From an uncultured Lachnospiraceae bacterium (lineage in GTDB: Bacteria > Bacillota > Clostridia > Lachnospirales > Lachnospiraceae), in contig CAJUSJ010000115.1 of assembly GCA_910588865.1 (NCBI GenBank), forward strand, positions 1 through 10,462: DNA of 10,462 nucleotides, read 5' to 3'. This document shows positions 4,595 through 10,462 of this stretch, one piece after another. The translations under genes were made by a program, and so were the position numbers. Position 1 is the stretch's first letter. Each line of letters begins with the position of its first letter. The notes below the pieces were generated by a model. It did not search any database, was not told the DNA's origin, and was given only the letters and a program-made list of their open reading frames with translations.

Positions 4595-6049
4595 ATGATG
4601 TCAAATACACTGGAAATCGGTGCCGCCTATGTCCGGGTCAGCACCGATGATCAGGCCGAGCTGTCCCCTGACGCTCAGATCCGTGTCATCCGGGATGCGG
4701 CCAAAGCAGACGGTTTTATAATTCCGGAAGAATACGTCTTCATGGAGAAGAAGGGAATCTCTGGCAGAAAAGCGGATAATCGTCCCGAATTCCAGAAGAT
4801 GATCGCTGTAGCCAAGTCCCAGTCACCGGCCCCTTTCAAGCGGCTCTATCTGTGGAAATTTTCCAGATTTGCCCGCAATCAGGAGGAGAGCATCTTCTAC
4901 AAAGGCATACTTCGCAAAAAGTGCGGCATTGAGATCAAAAGCGTGTCAGAGCCCATAGCGGAGGGAATGTTTGGAAGGCTCATTGAGACCATCATTGAAT
5001 GGTTTGATGAGTATTACTCCATCAATCTGTCCGGAGAGGTGCTCAGGGGCATGTCTGAAAAGGCTCTCCGCAACGGTTATCAGTCCTCGCCGTGCCTCGG
5101 CTACCAGGCTGTGGGGGACGGAAAGCCCTATATCATTGATGAGGCGGAGTATGCCATAGTAGAATTTATCTTTGGATATTACCACGACGGCCATGACCTG
5201 ACCTCTGTCGCCAGAGAATGCAACCGGCGGGGATACCGCACCAGACGGGGAAATCCCTTTGAGCGGCGGACCATTGACCGCATCCTCCGCAACCGGTTTT
5301 ACGTGGGTACGGTGGAGTGGAACGGCATCCGATTCCAGGGTACCCACGAAACCCGGCCCAGTGTTACGGATCTCTTCCAGGATAATTTAGACCGCCTGAC
5401 AAGGGAATTCCGGCCCATACACCGGCGGGAGGTATCGTCTTGCCGCCACTGGCTTTCCGGCCTCCTGGTCTGTGGTACCTGCGGAGCAAGCCTGTCTCTC
5501 AATGTGTCTAACAACCAGAAGAAACGGCCTGACGCTTTCCAGTGCTGGAAGTACGCAAAGGGATTCCATTCCGATTCCTGCAGCATTGCCGTGCGCAAGG
5601 CTGAGACATTTGTCCTGGAATCTCTGGAACGTGTCCTGGAAACCGAGGAAGTGGAGTTTGAGTACAACAAACCATCTGACGAGAAGGTATCCGGGGAACA
5701 GGCTGCCATCGACGCCGCACTGTCCCGGCTCGTTGTCAAGGAATCCCGGATCCATGACGCTTACGAAAATGGCGTGGATTCCCTGGAGGAGTACAGGGCC
5801 AACAAGCTGCGCCTCCAGGCTGAGCGGGAGCATCTCAATCAGGAACTTAAGCGCCTTGCCAGCCAGGAGGATGACATTCCCTTATCTGTCCGCAAAGCAC
5901 AGCTCATTGAAAATATACGTTCCGCGCACGCCTTGATCTCCAATCCGGAGGTTGACTTTGAAGCTAAAGGGGCGGCGCTCCGACGTATCGTCAAGAAGAT
6001 CATCTACCACCGCAGTGAAAGCCGTATGGAACTCCACTATTATATATAA
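4595..6049 (+). CDS. Large serine recombinase (integrase) of the left-hand element
   Basis: A 484-residue site-specific recombinase. The resolvase domain (about 8-150) begins A-A-Y-V-R-V-S-T, with catalytic Ser16. L-W-K-F-S-R-F-A-R follows in the active-site helix region. The 'recombinase' domain follows (about 165-265), then a zinc ribbon with Cys293, Cys296, Cys317 and Cys329, then a coiled coil (about 350-450) of the kind that controls integration against excision. All expected parts are present, so it is likely functional. I prefer the ATG at 4595, eight bases after GGGGAG (4581-4586); a GTG at 4589 and an ATG at 4598 are alternatives. It stops about 15 bases before a cotJC fragment, the usual position of an integrase beside its attachment site. 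It converges on a second, broken recombinase. Confidence 0.92.
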   Translation: MMSNTLEIGAAYVRVSTDDQAELSPDAQIRVIRDAAKADGFIIPEEYVFMEKKGISGRKADNRPEFQKMIAVAKSQSPAPFKRLYLWKFSRFARNQEESIFYKGILRKKCGIEIKSVSEPIAEGMFGRLIETIIEWFDEYYSINLSGEVLRGMSEKALRNGYQSSPCLGYQAVGDGKPYIIDEAEYAIVEFIFGYYHDGHDLTSVARECNRRGYRTRRGNPFERRTIDRILRNRFYVGTVEWNGIRFQGTHETRPSVTDLFQDNLDRLTREFRPIHRREVSSCRHWLSGLLVCGTCGASLSLNVSNNQKKRPDAFQCWKYAKGFHSDSCSIAVRKAETFVLESLERVLETEEVEFEYNKPSDEKVSGEQAAIDAALSRLVVKESRIHDAYENGVDSLEEYRANKLRLQAEREHLNQELKRLASQEDDIPLSVRKAQLIENIRSAHALISNPEVDFEAKGAALRRIVKKIIYHRSESRMELHYYI

Positions 6050-6065
6050 TAGGTTTCCGCGATCT

Positions 6066-6164
6066 GGTGGTCCCGACGGCGAGATGGGCGCTTCCATGCG
6101 CTACCTTTCCCAGCGCTATGCCATGCCCTATGATATCGGCAAGGCAGTGCTTACGGATATCGGT
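6066..6164 (+). pseudogene. cotJC: Internal fragment of a cotJC / manganese catalase gene
   Basis: This stretch encodes G-G-P-D-G-E-M-G-A-S-M-R-Y-L-S-Q-R-Y, then M-P-Y and L-T-D-I-G. That is the conserved N-terminal part of the spore-coat-associated manganese catalase family (CotJC: G-G-x-D-G-E, R-Y-L-x-Q-R-Y, L-L-T-D-I-G-T-E-E-L-A-H). Both flanks are cut off. Upstream sequence belongs to the recombinase at 4595-6049, and downstream the expected T-E-E-L-A-H is replaced by foreign sequence (T-A-T-C-G-G-T repeats at 6158-6172). No start or stop of its own. It is best read as chromosomal target sequence left between two integrated elements. Confidence 0.85.
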
Positions 6165-7655
6165 GTATCGGTATCAAAATGCCCCCTCTCTTCAACAGTC
6201 ATTTCCAATATCTCCACGCAAAATCCTTCACCTCTGCCTGATGTCCTGAATTCCAGCCTGATCCCAAAGGGAAGAAATTTCAGCCATATATCCAGTTTAT
6301 GATCAGGATATATACAGATTCTCTCCAGCAGTTCCCCGTACAGTGTCTGGTTAGGTGCCTGAAAACCCATAATCTCATCCAGAGCTTTGGCATACTGTTC
6401 CATGTTGTCAATCTGTCCTGTGTGGATCTTATCCTCCTTTTGCGCCTGTTCCAGTTTTCTGGACAGCATATTCAATTCCTCCTCATACCAGGAATTCTGC
6501 TCTTTCAGTTCCTCCCTGGAAATCACCCCCTCCAGAGCCAGGTCAATAGCCTTCCTTTTTTTGCTGTTGAGCGCCTCCATTTCTCTTTGGATTTTTCTCG
6601 TACCGGTCCTGCTCCCTGATATTTTTTCCAGTTGTCTGATTTCATGGAGGATTTCCTTTTTCACCGCTGCCTGATCGCTGTCAATATGGCTGACGCAGAA
6701 TTTCATACAAAACAGCAGGGTCTGATTATTTATCTGCTGATTCTTACACCCCACCCACTTGCCGGTTTTATCCCGCTTTGGCGCTCCGTGGTTTACTGCC
6801 TTGTAACAGCGCCATGCCTGATATCTTGTTCCGCTTTTCAGGTTCTTATAACGGCTTACATACCGATTTCCGCACACACCGCAGTACAGCTTTCCACTGC
6901 ACCAGTACCGCCTGCTGTACTGTCCCTTCTCCTCCCTTGATCCCCTCCGGAGCTCCAACTCCCTCTGAGTCCTTTCCCAAAGGGAGCGTTCAATGATGGG
7001 CTGGTGGTGATCACGCAGGAAGACCATCTCCTCCTCACCCTGATTGTACTTTTTCGCGTGAGTTAGATAGTCGGGTGTGATGGTCTTCTTTTGGCATAAG
7101 TCCCCCACATATTTTTCATTGCCAAGAACCCTCCGGATCACCACATTTGACCAAACCTCCGCTTTCGGCGGCCGCATACCTTCCTCTAAAAGCTCCCTGG
7201 CTATGGTATGGGTCCCCTTTCCTTCATTGGTATATTTGTGGAAAATGCTCCTGACGATCCTGGCCTCCTCTTCATTGATATATAGCTTTCCGCCCTTCAC
7301 CTTATATCCGATCAGGTCTCTTCCAAACACCACTCCCTGTTCCATGCGTCTCCTCTGACCCCATTTGACCCGTTCAGAGGTCTTCCGGCTTTCCTCCTGG
7401 GCAATGCTGGCCATGATGGTGAGACGCAGCTCACCATCTGAGTCCCTGGTGTCAATGTTGTCAATGGTAAATACCACCCCTACCCCCATCTCCTTTAATT
7501 TCCTGGTGTAGGATAAGGTGTCTATGGTGTTTCTGGCAAAACGGCTGACTTCCTTGGTGAGAATCAAGTCGATCCCACCTTGAAACGCCTCCTCAATCAT
7601 GGCATTGAAGCCTGCCCGCCTTCTCGTCTGTGTTCCAGTGATTCCTTCATCTATC
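6128..7655 (-). pseudogene. Large serine recombinase lacking its catalytic N-terminus
   Basis: About 508 codons of a serine recombinase, on the minus strand. Homology starts abruptly at I-D-E-G-I-T-G-T (about 7655), a motif that normally lies some 50-60 residues after the start. The segment with the catalytic Ser is therefore missing, and a TAG lies just upstream in frame. The rest is well preserved: L-T-K-E-V-S-R-F-A-R-N-T, I-A-Q-E-E-S, the 'recombinase' domain with I-G-Y-K and V-L-G-N-E-K-Y-V-G, a zinc ribbon with Y-C-G-V-C-G, and a long coiled coil. The internal ATG at 7600 would give 490 residues but no active site. The final dozen codons and the TAG at 6130-6128 lie antisense inside the cotJC fragment. 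Likely inactive; loss probably came from insertion of foreign DNA at about 7655. Confidence 0.85.
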
Positions 7656-7676
7656 TAAAAGCCGTCTTTGATACAA

Positions 7677-7730
7677 TGTAACTTTGCCTCAAACCTTTTA
7701 ATTTTGCCCCATACTTTTTAACTTTGCCTC
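7677..7730. mobile_element. Period-20 triple repeat, IS21-like element end
   Basis: Three near-identical 11-base units, AACTTTGCCTC (7680-7690), AATTTTGCCCC (7700-7710) and AACTTTGCCTC (7720-7730), are spaced exactly 20 bases apart. TG at 7677-7678 would be a terminal dinucleotide. Multiple regularly spaced transposase-binding repeats near a 5'-TG end are characteristic of IS21-family elements. No transposase gene is present, so this would be a remnant end. The family call is from pattern only. Confidence 0.45.
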
Positions 7731-7846
7731 CCAGGGAGTCACCCACTAAACTGTAGCCAGTGGCTTCCCAGCATGCGGTCGTCCCGTTTTGCCATGAGTG
7801 CCCTCCATCCCCGTTTAACAAGGGTACAGGTCGCTCCGCTCCCGAG

Positions 7847-7883
7847 AAAAAAAGGAAGTATCATGGTCTCCCACGATACTTCC
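7847..7883 (-). terminator. Rho-independent terminator of mntA-hepT
   Basis: GGAAGTATC and GATACTTCC (7854-7862 and 7875-7883) pair over nine bases. TGG/CCA extend the stem past one mismatch to a four-base TCTC loop. On the minus strand the stem is followed by seven Ts (7853-7847). It lies about 115 bases after the hepT stop codon. Five Ts at 7890-7894 might allow weak termination in the other direction too. Confidence 0.8.
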
Positions 7884-7999
7884 CTGAAATTTTTCCGTTG
7901 TTCTGTTTTACCGCTCCTATCCCCGCAGGTTCTCCATCTGTCCAATTTCCGCCATTGTTGCTTCCAAAATCGGCTTTTCTCCTTAACTCACGGCTTCTG

Positions 8000-8389
8000 T
8001 CAACGCTCCATGTCGCCGTCCCGCTCTTCCCCCTGCTCCAGAAAACGGAACATCCGTATTGTCTGGTTACAGAACTCATGGAGGATCGGAATGTCCGACA
8101 CTGCCGTTTCCCATACCAGCCCCACATCCACAGCACCGTAATTGTGGGCGAACAGGTTCCTCATCCCCTTGATCGCCGGCCAGTAAATGGAGTCTTTTGT
8201 CCCCTCACGGAAATCCTCCGTCAGATGCCCGGTCAACTCCCCGATCTGGAGAAGGCTCATGCAGACCGAATTTCGGTAATCCCTGTCCGTATCAAAAATA
8301 TCCTTCTCCCTCCCAAAGCGTTCCAGTGCCGCCTCTATGTCTTCACAGTACGTCTGGATATGCTCAAGGATGTCAATGTTCTTCTTCAT
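8000..8389 (-). CDS. hepT: HepT-family (DUF86) RNase toxin
   Basis: A 129-residue all-helical HEPN/DUF86 protein. The active motif R-x4-H-x-Y is present as R77-N-L-F-A-H82-N-Y84, and the conserved Q-I-G-E-L-T helix precedes it. HepT proteins are HEPN RNases. In characterised MntA-HepT pairs the antitoxin AMPylates the Tyr of this motif and silences the toxin. The gene overlaps the 3' end of the nucleotidyltransferase gene by 17 bases, so translation is coupled, and it ends in its own terminator (7847-7883). Length and motif are intact, so it is probably functional. The pair is inserted in what otherwise looks like an integrative element's recombination operon. Confidence 0.9.
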   Translation of the reverse strand: MKKNIDILEHIQTYCEDIEAALERFGREKDIFDTDRDYRNSVCMSLLQIGELTGHLTEDFREGTKDSIYWPAIKGMRNLFAHNYGAVDVGLVWETAVSDIPILHEFCNQTIRMFRFLEQGEERDGDMER

Positions 8390-8702
8390 AGATCAGCTTC
8401 TCATCCTCCTCCATGCGGACACGGAACCTTTTCGTCCTTGCCGCGTTCGAGTCATGGGACAGGGCCTCTGTCGTCACCAGATCCACCGGTTTCTTTAAAG
8501 CCCGCGTCAGTTCATGGTAAAGAGCGCCTAGGCCGAACATGGACCGGATTCTGCCCCCGTCAATCCGCAGGTCGATATCGCTCTGCTCCGTAGCCTCTCC
8601 ACGGGCATAAGAGCCGAAAAGATACGCCCGGCTCACGCCGTAACCCTGCAGAATCGGACGGATGATCGCCTGTATCTCATTCATGGCATATATTTTCTCC
8701 AT
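8373..8702 (-). CDS. mntA: MntA-family nucleotidyltransferase antitoxin
   Basis: A 109-residue minimal nucleotidyltransferase. The G-S-x10-D-x-D motif is complete: G30-S31, then D42-I-D44. A third acidic residue, D74, lies in P-V-D-L-V. In the MntA-HepT system this enzyme transfers AMP from ATP to the Tyr of the toxin's R-x4-H-x-Y motif. The ATG at 8702 follows an AGGGAGG-type site six to seven bases upstream. The order antitoxin then toxin, overlapping by 17 bases, matches known pairs. The only oddity is location, between a ParA relic and a recombinase remnant. Confidence 0.9.
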   Translation of the reverse strand: MEKIYAMNEIQAIIRPILQGYGVSRAYLFGSYARGEATEQSDIDLRIDGGRIRSMFGLGALYHELTRALKKPVDLVTTEALSHDSNAARTKRFRVRMEEDEKLIYEEEH

Positions 8703-8842
8703 AGCCGAACCTCCCTGTAGATCTTCCTATTTGTTTTTATTATATCATTCCCACTTCCGCTTTTCAATATTGACAGACAGCAGTTTTTAATACTGTTCCA
8801 GAAAACGTTACTGTTCACTCCAGGATGCCTGCAGGTAGGCTG

Positions 8843-8908
8843 TGTGGTGGCTGTGGCTGATTTTCCCACACCTCCTTTCTCATTCATCACCGCTACTCTA
8901 AAACCGCA
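8843..8908 (-). pseudogene. ParA/MinD-type ATPase relic (Walker A region only)
   Basis: Directly after the stop of the SHOCT-like gene, in the same frame, the minus strand reads F-R-V-A-V-M-N-E-K-G-G-V-G-K-S-A-T-A-T-T. This is the first beta strand plus the deviant Walker A loop (K-G-G-x-G-K-S) of a ParA/MinD partition ATPase. After about 20 codons the similarity stops and no ATPase body follows. No start codon precedes the strand, so it is a scrap of a partition gene. Such ATPases are common on plasmids and conjugative elements. Confidence 0.65.
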
Positions 8909-9085
8909 TTAAGTCAACGGCTTTCCAGCTAGTAATGTACCCGAAACCGGGCGGTATTTTTCCAGCAGTTTTGTATCAATTATGGTGAATACCTCCCTGT
9001 CGATGACTCCCTTTTCCAGCATGGATTTAGCAATGGAAAGCGAGATATAATACAGCTTTTCCGCCCGGAACCGCTCCTCAGTCAT
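8909..9085 (-). CDS. Small SHOCT-like protein of an integrative element
   Basis: A 58-residue protein read from the ATG at 9085. Residues 1-46 (M-T-E-E-R-F-R-A-E-K, then S-M-L-E-K-G-V-I-D-R-E-V-F, then L-L-E-K-Y-R-P) match the two-helix SHOCT pattern (short C-terminal domain, L-x-x-G-x-I-x-x-x-E-F) of a small protein common just upstream of serine recombinase genes in clostridial integrative elements. A GGAGG-type site at about 9097-9092 precedes it. Its start overlaps the end of the zinc-finger gene by 8 bases, so the two are co-translated. The partner recombinase that would normally follow is separated here by about 1.25 kb of inserted DNA. The function of this small protein is unknown. Confidence 0.65.
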   Translation of the reverse strand: MTEERFRAEKLYYISLSIAKSMLEKGVIDREVFTIIDTKLLEKYRPVSGTLLAGKPLT

Positions 9086-9494
9086 CTGTCCCGCCTCCTC
9101 CAAACCGGTCTTTGATATAGCAGGCGTGGGAGCAGTATTTCCTTCTGGAATTGCCGTAGGCCGTGAACTCCCTGCCGCACCCGGCACAAGTATGGGTGTA
9201 GACCGCTTTTTTGTTCAGCGTCTCCGGGTGTTCCTTCCACCATTTCTTCCGGCATTCCGCAGAGCAGAACACCCTCGTCTTCATACCCTCCACCTGCGCC
9301 AGTGCCGCCCCGCATTCTTTGCATTGGCCGCCAGTTTCTGCCCCCGCTTTCTCCGCCATGTTCCCGGTCAGGCCGTTCCGTCTACAGAACGCCGTCACCG
9401 CCTCCTTTGTCAGCCCCATGTCCTTTGCTATGGTCCCGTATCCCAAGCCGCTGTTACGGGATTTTATAATCACTTTTTTCTGTTCTTCTGTCAT
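9078..9494 (-). CDS. HTH and double zinc-finger protein of an integrative element
   Basis: A 138-residue protein. Residues 1-45 form a helix-turn-helix of the resolvase/sigma-like type (G-Y-G-T-I-A-K-D-M-G-L-T-K-E-A-V, then F-C-R-R-N-G-L). Two Cys4 treble-clef-like sites follow: Cys58, Cys61, Cys77, Cys81, and Cys103, Cys106, Cys121, Cys125 (C-A-G-C and Y-C-S-H-A-C). This domain order is typical of a small DNA-binding protein next to recombinases in clostridial conjugative or mobilisable elements, probably a regulator or accessory recombination factor. I start at the ATG at 9494 because GGAGG (9507-9503) is eight bases upstream; a GTG at 9503 lies within that site. It overlaps the SHOCT-like gene downstream. 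Confidence 0.75.
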   Translation of the reverse strand: MTEEQKKVIIKSRNSGLGYGTIAKDMGLTKEAVTAFCRRNGLTGNMAEKAGAETGGQCKECGAALAQVEGMKTRVFCSAECRKKWWKEHPETLNKKAVYTHTCAGCGREFTAYGNSRRKYCSHACYIKDRFGGGGTDD

Positions 9495-9749
9495 AAGAAC
9501 CACCTCCCGCAGGGGCTTCCGTATTTTATCCCCTGTTTCTGAACCCCGGCAGAAGGGAAAACTTGAGGGTAAAATAAAAAAACCGCCTTACAACATCTTA
9601 TGAGCCCCGGGCTTGTCACTATTCGCTGTTAATTCATGTGGTTTACTTTGAAAGTCCCATCGCCGTCAGGGGATCTAAATTCAGGTATGCCAAGGGCACC
9701 CGCAGACTTTCATGTGTGGTGGCGCATCCGCTGCCGGGCGCGCGAAGGT
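9495..9749. other. Intergenic stretch with short direct repeat
   Basis: No gene is supported here. The start holds the ribosome site of the zinc-finger gene. A run of seven A (T on the minus strand) lies near 9581-9587 without a clear hairpin. A minus-strand frame ending at 9643 (D-P-L-T-A-M-G-L-S-K-stop) may be the tail of a lost gene but has no recognisable start. A 17-base repeat begins at 9640. Confidence 0.4.
9640..9656. repeat. Direct repeat, copy 1
   Basis: GGTTTACTTTGAAAGTC. The second copy, GGTTTACTTTAAAAGTC, lies at 9747-9763, 107 bases away, with one mismatch. On the minus strand both contain the last codons and TAA of a reading frame (L-S-K-stop and L-L-K-stop). Confidence 0.6.
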
Positions 9750-9763
9750 TTACTTTAAAAGTC
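9747..9763. repeat. Direct repeat, copy 2
   Basis: Matches 9640-9656 at 16 of 17 bases and covers the end of the small gene at 9750-9959. Confidence 0.6.
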
Positions 9764-9959
9764 TGCCGCCGCTTTCGCAAATGTCCGTTACGAAAAAATC
9801 CTCGCTGTCTTGAATCTCCGCGCATTCGGCAGCGACACCGTTCTCCATGCCCGCCTTTCGAAAAAGAACATCCGCTTCATTCCTGCTTTCAATATGGGCA
9901 CACACAGTTTCCCACAGAAGAGTTGTCCGCAGATTTTCGATAAGTTCATCTCTGTCCAT
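9750..9959 (-). CDS. Small hypothetical protein, coupled to the SUKH-like gene
   Basis: A 69-residue, acidic, soluble protein. It starts M-D-R-D-E-L-I-E-N-L-R-T-T and ends D-F-F-V-T-D-I-C-E-S-G-G-R-L-L-K. The ATG immediately follows the TAA of the upstream SUKH-like gene, so translation is probably coupled, and GAGGACGG about ten bases upstream may serve as ribosome site. I do not recognise a family. Its place in a run of small acidic genes suggests an immunity or accessory protein of a toxin locus, which is inference. Confidence 0.55.
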   Translation of the reverse strand: MDRDELIENLRTTLLWETVCAHIESRNEADVLFRKAGMENGVAAECAEIQDSEDFFVTDICESGGRLLK

Positions 9960-10214
9960 TTACGCTTCGCCGTCCTCGTCATTTTCTTCCTCCACCAATG
10001 AATTGATAAATATTGTAATCGACTCTGCCAGATAGGTCACATGGTCCTCCGGATCCTCGCCATATTCAAACTCGTGATCGTAATAATAGATTGCGCCGTA
10101 ATCCTCCTCTCTTACGCTGAAGCAGAAAAGGTTTCCACCATCTTCATCGGCAAACGGAATCAGCCAGTTTGGAATTGCTTCATCTTCCCTCAAAAGCCTC
10201 AGCATATTTTCCAC
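9960..10214 (-). CDS. SUKH (SMI1/KNR4)-like immunity protein, N-terminally truncated
   Basis: 84 residues with the second half of a SUKH/SMI1-KNR4 domain: a strand with W-L-I-P-F-A-D-E-D-G-G-N-L-F-C-F, then Y-G-A-I-Y-Y-Y-D-H-E, then V-T-Y-L-A-E-S-I-T-I-F-I-N-S-L. Full SUKH proteins run about 130-160 residues and have an N-terminal helical part that is missing here. A TAA lies two codons before the GTG at 10214, and there is no clear ribosome site. The next possible start is an ATG at 10205. It may be a broken gene. SUKH proteins protect cells from polymorphic and contact-dependent toxins. Very acidic, as immunity proteins often are. Confidence 0.65.
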   Translation of the reverse strand: MENMLRLLREDEAIPNWLIPFADEDGGNLFCFSVREEDYGAIYYYDHEFEYGEDPEDHVTYLAESITIFINSLVEEENDEDGEA

Positions 10215-10227
10215 TACTTACAGCACT

Positions 10228-10395
10228 TTACTGTAGAGCATCTTCCAACATTTTAGCAAGCATCCTCTCAAAATCATGAAATTCTTCACTGATTTCACTT
10301 GACGGAATATCCAACTCATAATACATCTTTGTCTTTAAATCATAAACATACCAGCTTATACTGCCTTCGCCTAAAAAAGATATTGTTTTTGCCAT
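10228..10395 (-). CDS. Small acidic hypothetical protein
   Basis: A 55-residue frame starting M-A-K-T-I-S-F-L-G-E-G-S and containing W-Y-V-Y-D-L-K-T-K-M-Y-Y-E-L-D-I-P, ending E-D-A-L-Q. The composition looks like a real protein (alternating strands then an acidic helix). No clear ribosome site is visible. The ATG overlaps the end of the reading frame entering from the right by 25 bases, so it could be coupled to it. Family not recognised; possibly the start of a larger immunity-type protein that has been cut short. Confidence 0.45.
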   Translation of the reverse strand: MAKTISFLGEGSISWYVYDLKTKMYYELDIPSSEISEEFHDFERMLAKMLEDALQ

Positions 10396-10460
10396 TCATT
10401 TTCATAGCAGACTTTGTTGCAGTCAATCAGTCCGTTTATATGCTGATTGGGTGCCTCATT
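10371..10460 (-). CDS. C-terminus of a gene entering from the right edge (partial)
   Basis: 29 codons and a TAG, open to the edge: N-E-A-P-N-Q-H-I-N-G-L-I-D-C-N, then Y-E-N-E-W-Q-K-Q-Y-L-F-stop. It could be the end of a toxin or another small gene of the same locus. Too short to assign, and the other two minus frames have early stops. Confidence 0.35.
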   Translation of the reverse strand, partial: NEAPNQHINGLIDCNKVCYENEWQKQYLF

Positions 10461-10462
10461 CA

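Larger units (their letters stand above)
7653..7999. other. Gene-free junction between broken recombinase and HepT
   Basis: There is no convincing gene in this stretch. It holds the period-20 repeat (7677-7730), the HepT terminator (7847-7883), and short frames on both strands that match nothing I recognise. It looks like the scar of an insertion and deletion that removed the recombinase N-terminus. Confidence 0.55.

Noticed and set aside
5299..5833. Minus-strand frames of 146-148 codons inside the recombinase
   Set aside because: They are shadows of the strongly supported plus-strand recombinase, which has its catalytic serine and zinc ribbon in frame.
5952..6302. Plus-strand frame of 116 codons across the recombinase end and cotJC fragment
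   Set aside because: Only its middle (cotJC) is protein-like. The rest is a shadow of the two recombinase genes, so it is not a gene.
7739..7945. Minus-strand 68-codon frame in the junction region
   Set aside because: It runs through the terminator hairpin, has no family resemblance and no ribosome site.
7760..8593. Long plus-strand open frame of 277 codons
   Set aside because: It lies antisense to the HepT and MntA genes, has Pro/Ser/His-rich non-protein-like composition and no ribosome site. The minus-strand genes carry full catalytic motifs.
9126..9603. Overlapping plus-strand frames opposite the zinc-finger gene
   Set aside because: They have Cys/Phe/Pro/His-rich composition and no ribosome site, and are antisense to a gene with two clear Cys4 sites.
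9603..9613. Palindrome AGCCCCGGGCT as a possible terminator
   Set aside because: Five-base arms around a single base cannot form a hairpin loop, and no T-run follows it.
1..10462. CRISPR array, tRNA attachment site, rRNA
   Set aside because: No regular short repeat-spacer series and no cloverleaf-like sequence was found. The spaced repeats present are gene-tail copies with coding content.

Overview
The window looks like mobile, accessory DNA of a gut-type Firmicute, most likely a Clostridia/Lachnospiraceae genome. This is inferred from strong AGGAGG ribosome sites, a CotJC-type manganese catalase remnant (a spore-former gene), large serine recombinases, and a secreted cell-wall-repeat protein of clostridial style. 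No rRNA, tRNA or CRISPR array was seen.

Left part (1 to about 6055): this reads as the lysogeny end of a prophage or prophage-like element. A divergent gene begins at 50 and runs left off the window. It faces an XRE repressor (171-707) across a control region with a consensus promoter whose spacer holds a palindromic operator. Downstream, on the plus strand, is a row of accessory genes: a lipoprotein, a mosaic gene with an Rpn-like tail, an orphan HicB-like antitoxin, a RelE/ParE-type toxin with its antitoxin, a small chimeric ORF, a Uma2-family putative nuclease, and a secreted metal-binding/cell-wall protein. A large serine recombinase (4595-6049) closes the block. The notable structure is that the 3' tail of the repressor gene recurs after each accessory block (1428-1553, 2493-2615, degraded at 3920-3970). 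The cargo is therefore punctuated by repressor tails like beads on a string. A second repeat family (1922-2058 and 3197-3333) has built a chimeric mini-gene.

Middle (6066-6164): a roughly 99-bp internal fragment of a cotJC/manganese catalase gene lies between two converging serine recombinase genes. This suggests that cotJC was the chromosomal target and that two integrative elements meet here.

Right part (about 6165 to 10462): this reads as the decayed end of a second integrative element, with all genes on the minus strand. A zinc-finger/HTH protein (9078-9494) and a small SHOCT-like protein (8909-9085) overlap as in an operon. They would be expected to lead into the recombinase, but between them and it lie a ParA Walker-A relic, a MntA-HepT toxin-antitoxin pair with its own terminator, and a period-20 repeat resembling an IS21-family end. 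The recombinase (6128-7655) has lost its N-terminal catalytic serine region. Beyond 9750 is a run of small minus-strand genes, including a truncated SUKH-like (SMI1/KNR4) gene, that resembles a polymorphic-toxin immunity array.

Taken together, the window is a junction of two elements loaded with defence, toxin-antitoxin and immunity genes. Functions are assigned from motifs read by eye. No database search was possible.
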